In this document: positions 1 to 13,479 of the stretch, piece by piece
Numbering within the stretch: the stretch's first letter is position 1
How the letters are laid out: each line of letters begins with the position of its first letter
DNA from: Chamaea fasciata
Taxonomy: Eukaryota; Chordata; Aves; Passeriformes; Sylviidae
Direction of reading: 5' to 3'
Assembly: GCA_029207755.1 (NCBI GenBank)
Contig: JARCOQ010000006.1
Coordinates: 15,970,890-16,034,889 of the forward strand
Length of the DNA stretch: 64,000 nt
The notes under the pieces: generated by a model
The model's database searches: none
What the model saw: the letters and a program-made list of their open reading frames with translations, nothing else
Told to the model about the DNA's origin: nothing
Program-made: the position numbers and the translations under genes

Positions 1-3000
1 TCTATTGGTATATTGATTCAATTTTGCTAGAGACCTTAATTTAATTATTGCATTATTATAGTTTTAATTAGCAAAGTAAAAGTGTAGTGTATTAGCTCAG
101 TAATTGTCATATATTTCGTGTCTTTGCTGAAGTGTCTATCTGATACCAGTTTTTTTTTCTTTAGAAATCTTTAAATGCAAAAAACCTCCTTTTTTTACTG
201 TGTTGGTAAAAAAATGATGAAAGTATTTGTAATTAGGAAAACTTGCAAGTCTTTTTGTATTTAGTTGCATGACTAAATTTAAATCACTGTATATTGTCTC
301 TTTTCCAGGAGACACGTGGCAAATGTCTCAAGCAGAGGCATACATAGCTACAGAGAAAGAAATAAAATATAGTTTATTCTTTGGAAAGCTTGAAAATTCT
401 GAAGTATTTTTGTGCCATTTGAAGACATTTTGAGCTAAATACTGAAGGATTTATGTGCCATAAATCCTGTGTTTTGCCAGAGTTCCATCTTCTGTAGTAA
501 TAGACAAACACTGTAGACAGTGTTTTCCACTGTCTTCCACTAAAGCTGCATGTTAGGAATGTGCCTTTAAGTCATGTAATCTTAAGGGCAATAATGATGC
601 TGACACCTGCTAAATTCTCCAGGTGAAGATTTCTAGTCTTTTGCTTTTGGTTTGTGTGCTCTTACATTTCATGATTGTTCAAGAGAACTCACATATTTTG
701 AGTAGGTAGCTAGAAAGCAAGGAATTTCCCTTCTATTCCACACATCCCAAACCTTTTGTGCTAATCCTGAATAATGATCTTAAAAATGGTGAGAAAAGAA
801 GCACATATCTTAGAAAAGCTGAGAAATGTAGTACGTACCAGAATTCTATTTTTATTGGGAAATGTGAATTAGAAGACAAATTAAGGGCATTCTATCTGTC
901 CAGAAAATGGGATGACCCTACACTCATGGTCACTGTTCCATTCTCTTCCAGCCTCAGACCACTTTTCCTTATTTGTGACTGCAGTTTCATCAGTTTTACA
1001 CATATGAGATATAGAATGTGGTCCAGGCCCTGACATGACAAGCAGAAATCACCTCAGGGAGCCAGGACTGTCAGTCTAATGCAGGAAATAAAGTACCCCT
1101 GACATACTGTACATGTTTTTATTGCAGTGTAGGCAAAATCTGTAAGGGAAATGATTAAATGTGCCCTGAAGTCCAACTGAATAAGCAAGCTGTAATATAA
1201 CTTGCTATTCCTTTGCAAGCTTGGATAGCCTTGTGCTTCTATGCTTGAAATTAAGTACTTTAAACTTTGTTTCCTGAGGCGTATTTTTTTTTTTGTTCTG
1301 CATTTGCATAGAGTACAAACCATCCATTTCCAAACAGTTTAAGTAAATGAAAAAGTCCTGATTGTCAGGAAGACCAGAATGCTCTATGATGTAAACAGGA
1401 ACACAAAAAGAAATGTGTATTCATTTTGGAAAGTACAAGAGAATGAGTGACTAAGGCTTTTAATATATTTAATTTGTAAAAAATATTGTAATTGTTGATG
1501 GTTCTTTCATGTCATAGATTCTTTCCAGAATTCCACCTTTTCATTCTGAGAATTATGAAACAATCAGAAGAATTATTTTCCTTTTTCTTTTTGCTTTTTT
1601 CTCCTTCCTTTCCACTTTGCATTTTCCTCTCCTTTTCCTGTTTTTATTTTCACATTTTTATTTTCCTTTTTTTTTTTTTTGTTTTCATTTTTACTGAACA
1701 AACGACCCTCACACACAAAACCTGACTTCTGGATGGAGTAGACTACATCAAACACAATCTGCATTTGTTAGTTTTGGGTACATCCTTTGAAGGCTGAGTT
1801 ATTGCGAATAGTATCACTGTGGAAAAAGGGACAATTAACTTGGGACATCAGTGGGTGGTGACTATTGCCATTGCTGCAGAGTTTGGATTTACAAACAGCA
1901 AGGATCAAACACTTCACACCCTTCACCACAGGAATGAACCCTGTAGAGGACTCAGTGGTCTAAAACAAAGCACAAGCCTACATTTTTTCTATCTGTCAAA
2001 AGATTTCAGAAGTAATTCATTGTTACAGCACCCTGGAGTGAGAGTCTGCTTGTCCATCTGATTTTTCCTGACTGAATGCTTTAGACATCCTCTGAGGAAA
2101 AAAACTGTTGTAGTCTTGTTTCCAAAGCATAATAGTTAAGACAGGAAGTGTGAAACCATTTGGAATCCTTCTTCCCTGCTGTCATGTTTTATCACTACTA
2201 GGATGTTATGTTCATGAGCAGGTCTTGATTGCAAGCCTCAGAGCTAATATTATTTCTAGGCCCTGTCTGGTACCTCTTTGAAAGATCTCTGCATTTCAGA
2301 TTTCAGGTGTTTTAGATATAAAATATATATTATTTTGCTTATCAGATATTTCAAATAAAAGGCTCACCAAAGTTTAATTTTGATTACAGACTACACTGCA
2401 GTGTAGGACCAGTATTATTTTGAGGAAGGTTCTGTGTAATCAATGGCATTGCTTCACCATCTCAAAATTTATATCACTGAAACTAGAATTTAATTTTTAG
2501 AGTGTGACACTGTGAAAATCTGAAATATCTGCTGGTTCCTGCTGGACAGATCTGGTCATTGCAAATATATTGTTTACTAACATAATGAGTCTAGACCTGT
2601 TCTTAATAAAAAGCAGCATGAATACCATTCCTTTAGAATAGCCATGAAATATGGATTTCTAGTGGCTCTGTGAATGAAAAGTGAATGGAAGGAGGACATT
2701 TCAAAGCCTGTCTTATGTTTTCAGTATTTTGATTGTAGCAAGAACAATTTTGAATGGAGCAAATGTTAAAATAAGTTTTAGTGTTCAGACATATTAATTA
2801 ATCCTTCACTACAGAAAAATTTAAAAATATAAATAAGCTGTGCTTGTCAGAAGAGGATGCTTTATTTTATGAATTATAAAGAAAAGTCAGCTTGCTCAGC
2901 TGGCAGATTTTTGTAAGTTCTCCTCACTCTCCTTGAAATGACCTTCATATCTGCTTTCTGTTTTGTGCAGGTTATAGTGGATATTGCCATGAAACACAGC

Positions 3001-6000
3001 CTATGGGAAATCAACTTGCCTAGTGCAAAGTGCAGTCAAACAGATTATTGCAAAAAAATATCACACATCAGATACCCAGTGCTGTGATTCATAGGAGTTT
3101 ATGATCACTTTCCTTTATGCTGTTATTATAGCCTTCCTGACTGATTTGCATTTTGATGAATCACCACTGCTGTGTTTTAAGTGATGTAGGAACACATATG
3201 ATTAAAGTGTCTCTTTCAGGAGCAATGGTCCACCAGAGTTTTATAAACCAATATAACAATTATTAACTGAAGGAAACCAGATGGCATCAACTCTTTCTGT
3301 GTCAAGTTTTCTGGTGGAATAAACTTTTCTTTGTACCTCTGGCTTTTGAGCCACACATTACGGAAAAGAGAAAAAAATATTAAAATTTTAATTAAAATAT
3401 TAAAAGGCCCTTTCCCTTTATGTTGGGTCCTTTTTGTTATTTTGTTTTGTTACTTTGTTTGTTTTAAACTTTGTTTCCATCAGCCCAAGAAAATGCGTGA
3501 CCCTGCAGATAGATGCAGCTCCCATTCCTATGGTCACCCATGATAATACCCAGATTTAAGAATATGCTTTTCTTTTGTGTTTCAGAATGGAAGAAATGAA
3601 AGGTAGCGGGCAAAAAGGTGTGAAACACTCTGGGAACACTTCAGCTGAAACAAACATCCCTGCTTGTAGATAAAGGTGACATTCTTCTTGTCAATAAATC
3701 ACCAGCTTAATCCTTAGCTTGCTTTAATCAATTCTGGAGGATTTCCATGAGGGCACAACAGACATGTTGATTCAAAGCTTGTTAAGAAAATTACTTGTTA
3801 ATTTGACAGCAATTAAATTGTAATGTGAACAATAATTTCTCTTCTGTAAATATAATCTCATTCTGTAATGTAAATGGAAGAGGAACAACTGAGGATAGAG
3901 ACTGACACACCGATGCATCATAAGAAAGAGAGAACAGCTTTTTGGCCGTTTTATCTGTCAGGAGGGTAACAAAGTGTAACATTATTCTTTCCAACCTTGT
4001 TAAGCAGAAAGTTGTGAAGGAAGCAGCATGGTTCTTTTAGAAAGAACTGCACTTTGCAATCAAAGCGAAGGATGGTGAGCACATGCAAAATGATCTGAAA
4101 AGAACTGTGAGTTAAATATCAATATTCCATTTTCATGTTTTGCCAGTACTAGGGAGTTTGCATATTTCAATACTCAATATGTGAAAAAATTACTGATTAA
4201 AGACAAACTTTTTTTTAACGCTGATGGAGTTAAGAAGGCATAGATACAGGACAGAAAGGTGTAAAGTGGTTTGTGATTATCAGAAAAATTCTGAAATCTC
4301 AAGAAAGAAGAAAAAGTAATGTCTTTTTCTATTGTACAATGAAAATATGTTCTTGTACTGTTTCTTTAGTGAAACCAGACTTCAGAGTACAATTCTGCCT
4401 TTACCATATTTTATTTGGCCAACTCACTTTCCTGGAATGAAGGAAAGTGAAATTGTAAATTCCTTCTGCATCTTAGTCTGGCTTATGTCATGAAAAGTGC
4501 CTTAACTGACTAGTTAGATTTCATTGTTATCAGCTGACTATTTGGAGATTATATTTCATTTTGTCCATCCATTCCATTATAGACCTAAATTTTTTCCTAG
4601 ATAAGCTTTTCTTGACATACATGGTTCTACATGATGCACTGGAGATGATGAGTTGGCAGTCACCAATGCAGTAGTGGATTGTCAAAGCCCTGTATACATC
4701 TAAATTTTTGAATCTCTTGCAATTATCAGTCAGAAAGATTTTTCATTGTTGCTCTCGGGGGCAGTAGCTAAAAAATAGGATCAGATAAAAATGTGTTATG
4801 TAGCAGTTGAAAATTTACTTATTATTACTTTAAATCATTTGGACAACATTTTGCTAAAGCATTCAGATTTGCTGGAAGGGAAATGTATGTATTTTCTTCC
4901 TAATATTTGAATGTCTGTCTTTCTCTTTTCTTATGAACTCTAAAAACTATTTATTTCATTTGTGAATATCCTTTGTGATGCTTAGTTATGTTAACATTAA
5001 CACTCCATTAACACTAAGAGCGAGGGAAGGCATTTTTGTCAGAACTAATCTTACACATTTTAGATTTGACTGATTTTCTTTATTATAAAATAGATTTCAA
5101 TTTTTCCTAATTACTTATAAGCCCCAAGTGTTCCACACTCAAATCTTGTCTTCCATCTTCCCTATAGACTGCAATACTGGTATATGCCTTCAAGAAATAA
5201 TATTTGGATCTTTCACTTTATAAGTATCAAAAGTACTTTACCATAGAATTGTTATCTTTTATTTCTTGATCTAAATGAAAACAAAGAGAGGAGGGAATTA
5301 AAAAATGGGTGGCATGGTGATTTGTAGAAATATGAGTTTTAAAATCCAGATTGGAAAATCCTTTTGTCCAAGAAAAAACCTTAGATCATGCTACCTTTTA
5401 TCTAAAAATGACAGAGGTGAGCTTTATCTCAAGAGCTTTATCTCTTTATCATAGCTGGTTAAAGGGCATGGGAAGAAATTAAAAAAACTCTGAAGAACAG
5501 CAATACCATGACTGACTACAGAAAAGGACGGAAAAGGAGTTTTTTCTTCCAGCTGCAAACTCCTTTGCCTGCTGTGACTTTCAGGAGCACCTACCCTTGG
5601 CCCCATTGTTTTTTAATTTTTGCTTTTTATTTTAAATGAACAGATAAGTAACAAATATTACTCATGTCTTGATTTGGCTTTTTCAATGAGAAATGAGAGT
5701 TAAACACTGCTGCTGCTGTAAGTGCTACTGAAAAACATCATCTTCAGTAATAAAACAAATCAGATGGGAACAGACAAGCATAAAAAAGGCCTCAGAACCT
5801 TATTTTTTATTAACCTTTTGTTGACATTAATACTCTGCAGTAGGAGATTCACACAGTGCATGAATAGAAATACATTTAAGAATGAAGCACGCTTGCTTAC
5901 ACAGGAAAAGGTTAGAACTTAGTTAAGAACTAGAGGTCTCTCACGGGATTTGTCTTCAAATAAAAGCTACAGTCAAGCCTCTACAAGTTTCCTTGACAAA

Positions 6001-6713
6001 ACTTTGGACCAAATCCAACAAGAGATGCAGGCATCTGTTAGATGGTTAAAACTAAACTTGCCATTCTGAAAGCCTCGGCTCAGCTGACTCCTGAGGCTGA
6101 TGTTGCCCATGTTCCCCATATTCTGTATGTTTTTAGCTTACATTGTCCCAAATTCAGTCACAAGTACTTCTTTACACATGTGAATCTATACCTCTGCTTG
6201 ACAGTGGAAGCACTAAACTCAAGCACTTCTCTCAATTTAAATTCCTCATTGAGGGAAGAAGGAATCTGTGTTCCATCTTGATTTTTGAGATACATTCACA
6301 ACTTTTATTCAATGGCTGCTAAAAGTAAAATGCAGGTAATTTTCTGGGAATAGTTGCCAAAGCTCAAAGCTAAAAATTTCATGTAGTTCTGTAAATAGGA
6401 ACTTATAAAATCAGGTGTTAATTATTGCCTACTTAAAAACCATTGGTTTCTGGACATTCTTCTGCACAGAATAAACAGTGGTGGCAAGTATTTAAGTACA
6501 GCATGCCTTAGTACTTCAGTCTCTCTTCATCAGGAAGGGAGGCTGAGTAAGGAAGATGCTGGCCTCCTCAGGCAGGAAAAGGAACTGAATATTAACTTCC
6601 TTTGCCTGGCATAGAAAAGTGTTTGTCTTTCTTTTCTCCTCCCTTCCTTTTTTTAATAGTGTATTTTAAAGAAAAAGCTTTATACTGTCATTAAAGGTGT
6701 AGTGAGTTGATGC
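1..6713. other. Unique AT-rich DNA, no gene recognised
   Basis: No open frame here has convincing protein character, and no repeat family was recognised apart from a pyrimidine-rich tract near 1.6 kb. Two places follow good splice-acceptor-like sequence (pyrimidines then CAG, just before 309 and 2971) and open into roughly 40 codons before a stop. Splice-like signals of this quality are expected by chance in DNA this AT-rich. Best read as intergenic or intronic. Confidence 0.6.
1574..1700. repeat. Pyrimidine-rich low-complexity tract
   Basis: About 125 bases made almost wholly of T and C on the plus strand, with a T run near 1667-1680. The purine-rich complement produces a lysine-rich frame on the minus strand and a phenylalanine-rich frame on the plus strand. 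Both are composition artefacts, not genes. Confidence 0.8.
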
Positions 6714-7405
6714 TGTTTGGATGGCAGACACCCACCAGAGACTGTCTATCACTTCCCTCTATGGCTGGACAGGGGAAAGAAAATACAGCACAGGTTCACG
6801 TGTAGAAATAAGATCCAGGCCCGATCACTCACCAAATACTGTCATAGGCAAAACAGACTCTAGCTGGGGATAATAGAGAATTTATTGTTAACAAACTCAG
6901 GATGAGAATTAAAATAAATCTTTAAAACGCACCTTTCTTCCACCATTCCCTCTTTCCCAAACTCCACCTCCTCCCAAGTGGTGCAGACAGTTCTTCATGA
7001 AATTCTCCAGTGAGTCTAACCTATGGGCACCAGGCCTTCACAAACTGCTGCGGAACGGTTCACTCTTCCACAGGATGCAGTCCTTCAGGTACAGCCTGCT
7101 CCAGCTTGGGTCTCTCACAGGGTCACTAATCCTACCAGGAAACCTGCTCCAGAATGGGCTCCTCTCTCCATGGGTCCTTTGCAGGAGCCTCCTCCAGCAT
7201 GGGTTTCCCAGGGGTTCACAGCCCTCTCTCAGATATCCAGCTGCTCTGGCTTGAGGCTCCTCCATGGGACTGCAGGTGGATCTCTGAATCCCTGTGCTCC
7301 TCCACGGGCTGCCAGACCACAGTTGCTTTACCATGGTCTGCTCCGAGGGCTGCAGGAGAATCTCAGCTCCTGCACCTGGAGCCCCTCCTCCCCCTCCTTC
7401 ATCAT
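6714..7405 (-). mobile_element. Avian endogenous-retrovirus LTR fragment (long GC-rich LTR family), minus strand
   Basis: Read on the minus strand, this follows a long LTR known from songbird genomes: a GC-rich half made of repeated glycine/tryptophan-like units, a middle part with a polyadenylation-type signal, and an end ending in the characteristic GTGGGTGTCTGCCATCC block (6719-6735 on the plus strand in reverse complement). The order of blocks mirrors the second copy at 22690-23532, which lies on the plus strand. The left end on the plus strand is close to the element's true 3' end. The right end stops inside the element near 7405, so the 5' part is missing. Three overlapping open frames of 85-139 codons cross the region on both strands; they arise from GC-rich repeats and are not genes. 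The family name (ERVL-like or other) is not certain. Confidence 0.75.
7092..7345 (-). repeat. Degenerate tandem array inside the LTR
   Basis: A core like CTGCTCCAGCATGGG recurs near 7097, 7144, 7188, 7241 and 7294 at a spacing of about 45-50 bases, each followed by a variable block containing CTCYCAYGGG-type sequence. The units have diverged. The plus-strand LTR copy near 23.0-23.1 kb keeps only about two units, so the array differs in copy number between the two elements. Confidence 0.7.
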
Positions 7406-10400
7406 TCATCCAGTAGCTTTTGCCATTTTACACTTTACATGACTGCACATGACTCAAAGCACTCCTTAACTCAGGATGCTGAGAAGATTTAAATTTACCT
7501 GTCTTTCACAAATGTCCAGATATTTAGCTATGCTGTATAGGGAATCAGGAAAATGGTGTTTAGTGATTTATTGCAAGGTATATAATTTTAGCTACTGTTC
7601 CTTTTAAATATTTCACTGGCTGTGACCATAAATACACAGCAAAATAAGAAAAAAGATAATATACAATTTGAGAATTAAAGAGAGGACTAGAAATAGAGCA
7701 TGGAACACCCCTCAGTTTAATTGGTGTGTTCTGTTTCTTATGAGACCGAGCTGACACATCATGGAGTGGATATGTATGTTAGAGCAACTGTGAGCCTTGA
7801 GTAGAAAATCTTGGTGGAAGACTATAATTCTTGCAGCAACATGCACTAAGAGAAGGTACTACTTTTGGTTACTTTTTTGGGTTTTAGATAGTTGACTTAG
7901 AAGTCTTCTAACCGCACATTTACCTAAAACTAAGGGATGCTTATGTAGTTGATTTGTTTTATTCATATTGACTAGAACATATAGATTTAACTTTTCTACA
8001 GTGTATACGTAATAGTAGCTGCTGAATTTACAGATGAAATGTTTTGATTCCATCAGTGTAAGCAAGGTTAAATTACTTTAGAATGACTATTTGGTTATGT
8101 CATACCTGTGTTCCAAATTGTAGATTACATTGCACATTTCACATTTTTTTCCCAAGAGATTTCAATAACTGAGTGATGCCAGGTAATCTTACATTACAGC
8201 AAGGCAAAATAGAATTAAAGAGAAAAAATAAAGCATCCTAGCAAACCCAAAGACAGCTAATTTTATATTACTAAAGAGTCAGCAGTGTATGTAAATATTC
8301 TCCTCAAAGTTTAGCTACTTCTCTTCTTGTTGCAACAATGCCATGTGTTAATCCTAGACAGATGAGCCCACATCTCCTGTTTGTAACTATGGTATTAACT
8401 GCAGAGCAGAGAGAGTTGTAGTGTGGCATGATCTAATTCTGATGATTATGAACTACTGAAATTTGTTCAAGTGTCTTTGTATGCCTAATTTAATAGAACT
8501 AATTATATGTATTAAAATTATTTTGTGCATGAGAAACATGCCAATCTGAAACAAGAGAGTTTGGTCTACGTAGGTACTACACTACTGTTGTGGATTTATT
8601 TTATCTGCCTGGTAGAAGAACAAACTGATGTGACAGCTGAATAGTGTCTCAACCAAGCTGCCTGTTGTTGATGGAACCAACCTGCACCCTGAGTGGTGGG
8701 GTCTGTGCATTCACTTCTTACAAGCCATAGGAAAGTGACCCAATTTTTTATTTTGACAACTGTTTGGTTTTAGTATATGCATTGTTCAATTTTCTATCCC
8801 CATTCCTCTTACATATGCCCTTCAAGAGAAAAGTATCTTTTATGTCAACCTATTACGTGTCAATAAACAGTCCTAGAAAGTTTTATATCACACCTAGACT
8901 GGGTGTCAGTTGAGCAACATTTAAGCTTGATTTGCTATAACTGTCTTGGAAAACAAAGACACTTCAATTAGGTCACATAGTTCTTAGACAACCCTTTGCT
9001 TGCTGGTGGGTGCTTTTCTTTCTTGTTGCTTCTTTAAAGCAGACAAAACCTTTCACCCATCTGATTCAAGTCAAACAAGCAAACAGAATAACCTCAAGGG
9101 TTACAGAGGAGCCGGCCTGTAGTTATGACCTGACAGGCTGGAGATCAGTATTTATAGCAAGAAAGACTGGGAAAATCCCGTGACAGCTACCTTGAACATA
9201 TCAGCCTGAGGAATGATAGACATTTCTTGGGAATTATTTTCTTTTTACTTTTCTGTATTTTAATGGAGCTAAGCCAGTTTCTAATTGAGATTCTTAGTCA
9301 TATATCTCCATTCAAGAATTTTTAAGTTCATTTTTGACAATAACAATGTGTCTTATTTATCTAGCTGTACATCACCGTGATTGCAGTGACATGAATTTTT
9401 AAGATAACTTTATCTAAGAAGAATTAAAAAGCAATTTATTGTTAATGTTCACCAATCTACAAGTACATATAAAGCAAACACGTTTTCATGCATACTCTAT
9501 AATTTGTTATACATTCATTTTCTTTCATTATTGCAGTACCTACTATTACCTATTTATTCAACAGCACTTTTCCATTATATTTCAGAAACTTGTTCTGAAG
9601 TACCAAAGAAAGCTAATAGCAGTTATTTTAAACTTTGATGACATTTTTACCATTCCTTTTTATTTTACTTTGTTATCTTCTTGGTGCCATGAAACAGCCA
9701 TGGCATGAGCATACAGAAGAAAACTGGCCAGTGAAGCAGTGCTCTTATTCAGGCCAGGATGCAGATTTAGGCTCACACGTGTTAGCTGGAAGCTTGCAAA
9801 TATTTCTCACTGTTTCTTGGCTTAACTGGTGGGAATCTCTGGAGATTAGTGTTTCTTATGTAGTGACTGCCAGTTTGGTCTGAAATCCTGTTAGTATGAT
9901 TCTTCTCACATGATTACTGTCACGTTCAAAGCAGTGAAGGGAAGGCCAGATCCTTTCCAGCAATAGCCATGGAGATACATTAGTTCAGCAACTCAATGCT
10001 GACATTTGGAACAGTTGTGTGGGAGGTTCCATTTGCCCAATCTCTAATTTAGGCTAAAAGAAATCAATTGGAAATATGTCTCTAGAAACAGGGAAATTGA
10101 TGTATGGTATATTTCTCCCCCTTCCTCATTATGTGTGGAAAAAAGAAAGCATGACTCTTAGTAATTTTAGATGCTGGATGCTAAAGGCAATATTGTATTT
10201 GCTACTGTTTGGACAAATTAGATATCACTCTTCCTTCTGAGCAAATGGTGGCTGCCTAAGTGCAAAATATGATTGCCATATTGCAGACTACACAGCTGGG
10301 AACAGAATGGGCAGCAAGATTAATGAGTTTTAGAGCATGTTTATAGTACCTAACTACCCTAACTCACATTCTATAATAAAAGAAAGAGGTGTTGAAAGAC

Positions 10401-12767
10401 CAAGGCTAGTTCTTTCTGCCTGAAGTGTCCTGAGGTTCATTTAGCACTTCAGTTGAGAACAAAGCCAAATGTTACTGAACAGAATCAGAGGCTATTGACA
10501 AAGCCAATATTTTTCCATGCAACATATATTTTATCAAGGTTATCTTTCCCCCCTACTTCTGTTACAAATTTTCAATTCCCTTTTCCTGCAAGTAAATTAG
10601 AGAGGTGATTTCTCTTTCACAACCCATGACACTATAACAACTACTTTACTTTTATAGGTCCATGTCCCTGAAGAGCCTTGATCTTTATGTGGCTTAACAG
10701 TGATGTTTGGATAGCATGAGACAACACACTATCACAAGGATATCATACTGACTTTTTCTTTAGGAAATGTAATCAAAGCGCTGTACTTTGGTGTACTCAT
10801 AGCTGCCTTATTATAATTTTTAATGAGATGACTAACTTTATAGTTTAAACCTCAACTGAATTGTTTAAAATTACTTAGACCTTTGTTTTCTTTTCACAAA
10901 TAATATTTGTATATTATATATTAAGGGAACTATATGTATGCACATTCTTTCAAAGCAAAAATATATTCTTTAACAGCACTCATGAGGGATTTTAAAACAT
11001 ACACTTTCAAAAATCTCCATTTCTCTTGCTTTAAGAAGCTGTTCTTATAAGCGGAAGTGTAGGGAAGTCATGACTCCTGATAAAATATTTACATGTGTCT
11101 GGCCAGTCAGTAATGTTTTATAATAGCTTTTAAGTGTTGCTTATTAAATTGCAATTCATCAATCAAGGATTCTTTCACTACACCTGTAGGTATTCATGGC
11201 AACAAATCATAAATTCATATTAAATGAGATCTATTGTGTAGACATGACACTTTCAAGTAGACTAGAGAGGGAGGGGCTCACAGGAGAGAGCCTTGGCCTT
11301 TGACATATTTATGTTTCAAGTCCAAGCTGAAACACAAAGCGAAGCAAATATTCTAGTCTGTGCAGACCTTTCAGTGGGTAATTGCATCATCAAAGTATAT
11401 AAATCTTTGCATGAGAGTTATAGGAAAGATTACTTACTGCAACTAGCACAATTTTTATCTCTTTTTAGCAATATATTTTTAGTTTAGAATTGAAAAAGCA
11501 CATCAACAGTTTTTCCTCAGTGAATTCATGTTGTGATAAGTTTGGAATAATCACAGTGTCTCCTCTTTAGAGATAATCATATGGCAGCAGCTCAGAGCTA
11601 AAAGCATTTATATTTTAATCTATAAAAGGTTCAGAAACAATACATTTAATGCATGCATTAGCTCTCAAGTCTGCAACATCCCTGAGTGGGAACTTGCCTT
11701 CCAAGGACTTAATGTTCTTTCTTAATTCCCTTCTGAGTGAATGTAAATTGCAGAAACTAAGCACTCAGAGCAGTTTCCTCTGCACCTTGCAGTGACCTGT
11801 TCCCTAAAGAACCATTGCCATAGCACTAAACTGAGGATGTCACTGGTAAAAATTCTTGCACATTCTTGGTATTCACTCTTTGGGTGCCATGGCAGATTGC
11901 TCTGGAGAGCACTGCCTTAGAATGAGCCATCAATCAGAGCGACTGTTTCTCAGCCTGACTCTCAGTTTATCACTGTGTTAAGGAAGTATGTGGTGTGAAT
12001 GACAGATGTATTATTCTGTATATTTCTTTTTCATGACAATCAGTTAATACATTTGACAAACAAGGCTTTTTGGAAACTATTGAACCAAGAGTTGTCAGAA
12101 GAACTATTGTTGAATGTTAGTGGTGTGCATATATGTGCATATGTATACATACATGAAGGAATAGCATCTTTCCCCTTCTAAAAATAGTTGAACCATGGGG
12201 CTGTTGCATAGGTATACTGAGTTGTGTTTATCTAATGGAAAATGAATTTTCAGTGTTCTTTCTCTATGACCCAGAAATTGTTTCCTTGCTGGTGTATCAG
12301 CAGGGGTATCATCCCAGTTTTATCCATGAGTCACACAGCTGTCATGTAGGTGACTGAACATTAAATATGAGAGAAAAAAATAACTTGACCTTTATAATGA
12401 CATAGAGTTTGTTTGGTCAATTAATTGAAGAAGATATGGGAATGTTCATGTAACCAGAAACAAGGCACTGTAGGAAGAGGTTTTTTTTACATTCATAAGC
12501 TATTTTATACTTTTAAACTGTGTAATTGGGTGTTATAAATTTGTTCGTATTTGTATTCATTGTTGACAAAATGGTGAATATTTATGTAAAATAACTCCCT
12601 AAATTATTAAAGTTGTTATGGACCCTCTCTAACATTCTTATCACTGAAATTAAGAAAAAATTAACATTTGTTGCAGTGAAACTTAACTGGAAAGAAATAA
12701 AGCAATTCCTTCTAGGAATAATGTTTCATTCCTTGAATTCCTGTAGTGATTAGTATTGCTTAAATGG
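7406..12767. other. Unique AT-rich DNA, no gene recognised
   Basis: No coding region, RNA gene or recognised mobile element. The longest frames (about 90 codons near 9.4-9.9 kb) lack any recognisable motif or codon structure. The segment about 11.04-11.25 kb is dense with homeodomain-like and palindromic AT motifs and could be a conserved non-coding element, but that cannot be judged from one genome. Confidence 0.55.
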
Positions 12768-12772
12768 CTGAC
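12768..12772. repeat. Left target-site duplication of the solo LTR
   Basis: CTGAC directly abuts the LTR's 5' TG. It pairs with CTGAT at 13475-13479, four of five bases identical. Confidence 0.65.
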
Positions 12773-13474
12773 TGTCTTGGGTTTTGTAAAGAACATGTTA
12801 TTCTATTCCATCTGTTGAAACTGGGTGGAGCAGAATTGCTTATCTTTGCCCAAACGGGTCAGTCTCCCTTATCAGATGGTGGAGTGTTACTTATCTCTCT
12901 TCATTGTTCCACTACTCCCATGGGATATCTTCTGCTAATGGACCATTAAAAGCTCACCTATGATGTGACACATTACATTGTACTATTTTAAGATGCTCCA
13001 CACAGGGAGAATAAGCCTAACCATCTTAACCTAGATAAAAAGAAGCCACAGTGCCACCAGGTATCCAGTTTTTCACCGGATCCCTGGAGGAAGACCGGAC
13101 CCATCTCACCATTACTGGACCTTTTTTCTTCAACAGGACCATCTCTACTCCAACAGAACCACATCTGCCACTCCAGGAGGGCTTACTCTGGACTGCTTCC
13201 AACACCCTGACCAACAGGGTGTCAGGTTGTATTTCTGACTCTGTCAGGGTTTTCTAGGATTTCTTGTTTGTTTATTTGTTTGCTTATTCCTCTGTACTAC
13301 AACATCTGTATTTTTATATCCCTAGTAAAGAACTGCTATACCTATTCCCAAAATCTTTGCCTGACAGCCTTTTAATTGCAAATTTATAATAATTTGGAAA
13401 AGGGGGGAGGGGCTTACATTTCAAGGGAGACTCCAACCCTCCCTGGCAGATACCTGTCTATCTAAACCAAGACA
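12773..13474 (+). mobile_element. Solo LTR of a passerine ERVL-type endogenous retrovirus
   Basis: A 702-bp element begins TGTCTTGGGTTT and ends AAACCAAGACA, so the termini are imperfect inverted repeats with the TG...CA ends typical of LTRs. The body matches closely an LTR seen repeatedly in songbird genomes. A TATA-like AGATAAAAAG lies near 13033-13042, with downstream sequence suited to a leader and a T/G-rich stretch near 13260. The element is flanked by CTGAC (12768-12772) and CTGAT (13475-13479), a 5-bp target-site duplication with one change, which fits ERVL-type integration. No internal retroviral region or second LTR is adjacent, so this is a solo LTR left by LTR-LTR recombination. 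Frames of 61-68 codons inside it are not genes. Confidence 0.85.
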
Positions 13475-13479
13475 CTGAT
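13475..13479. repeat. Right target-site duplication of the solo LTR
   Basis: CTGAT directly abuts the LTR's terminal CA. The single difference from the left copy fits mutation after insertion, so the element is probably not very recent. Confidence 0.65.

Noticed and set aside
1492..1764. Plus-strand F-rich and minus-strand K-rich frames
   Set aside because: Produced by a pyrimidine tract.
6997..7492. Overlapping open frames of 85-139 codons on both strands
   Set aside because: They lie wholly in a GC-rich LTR with tandem repeats; stops are rare there because of composition, and no frame resembles a retroviral or host protein.
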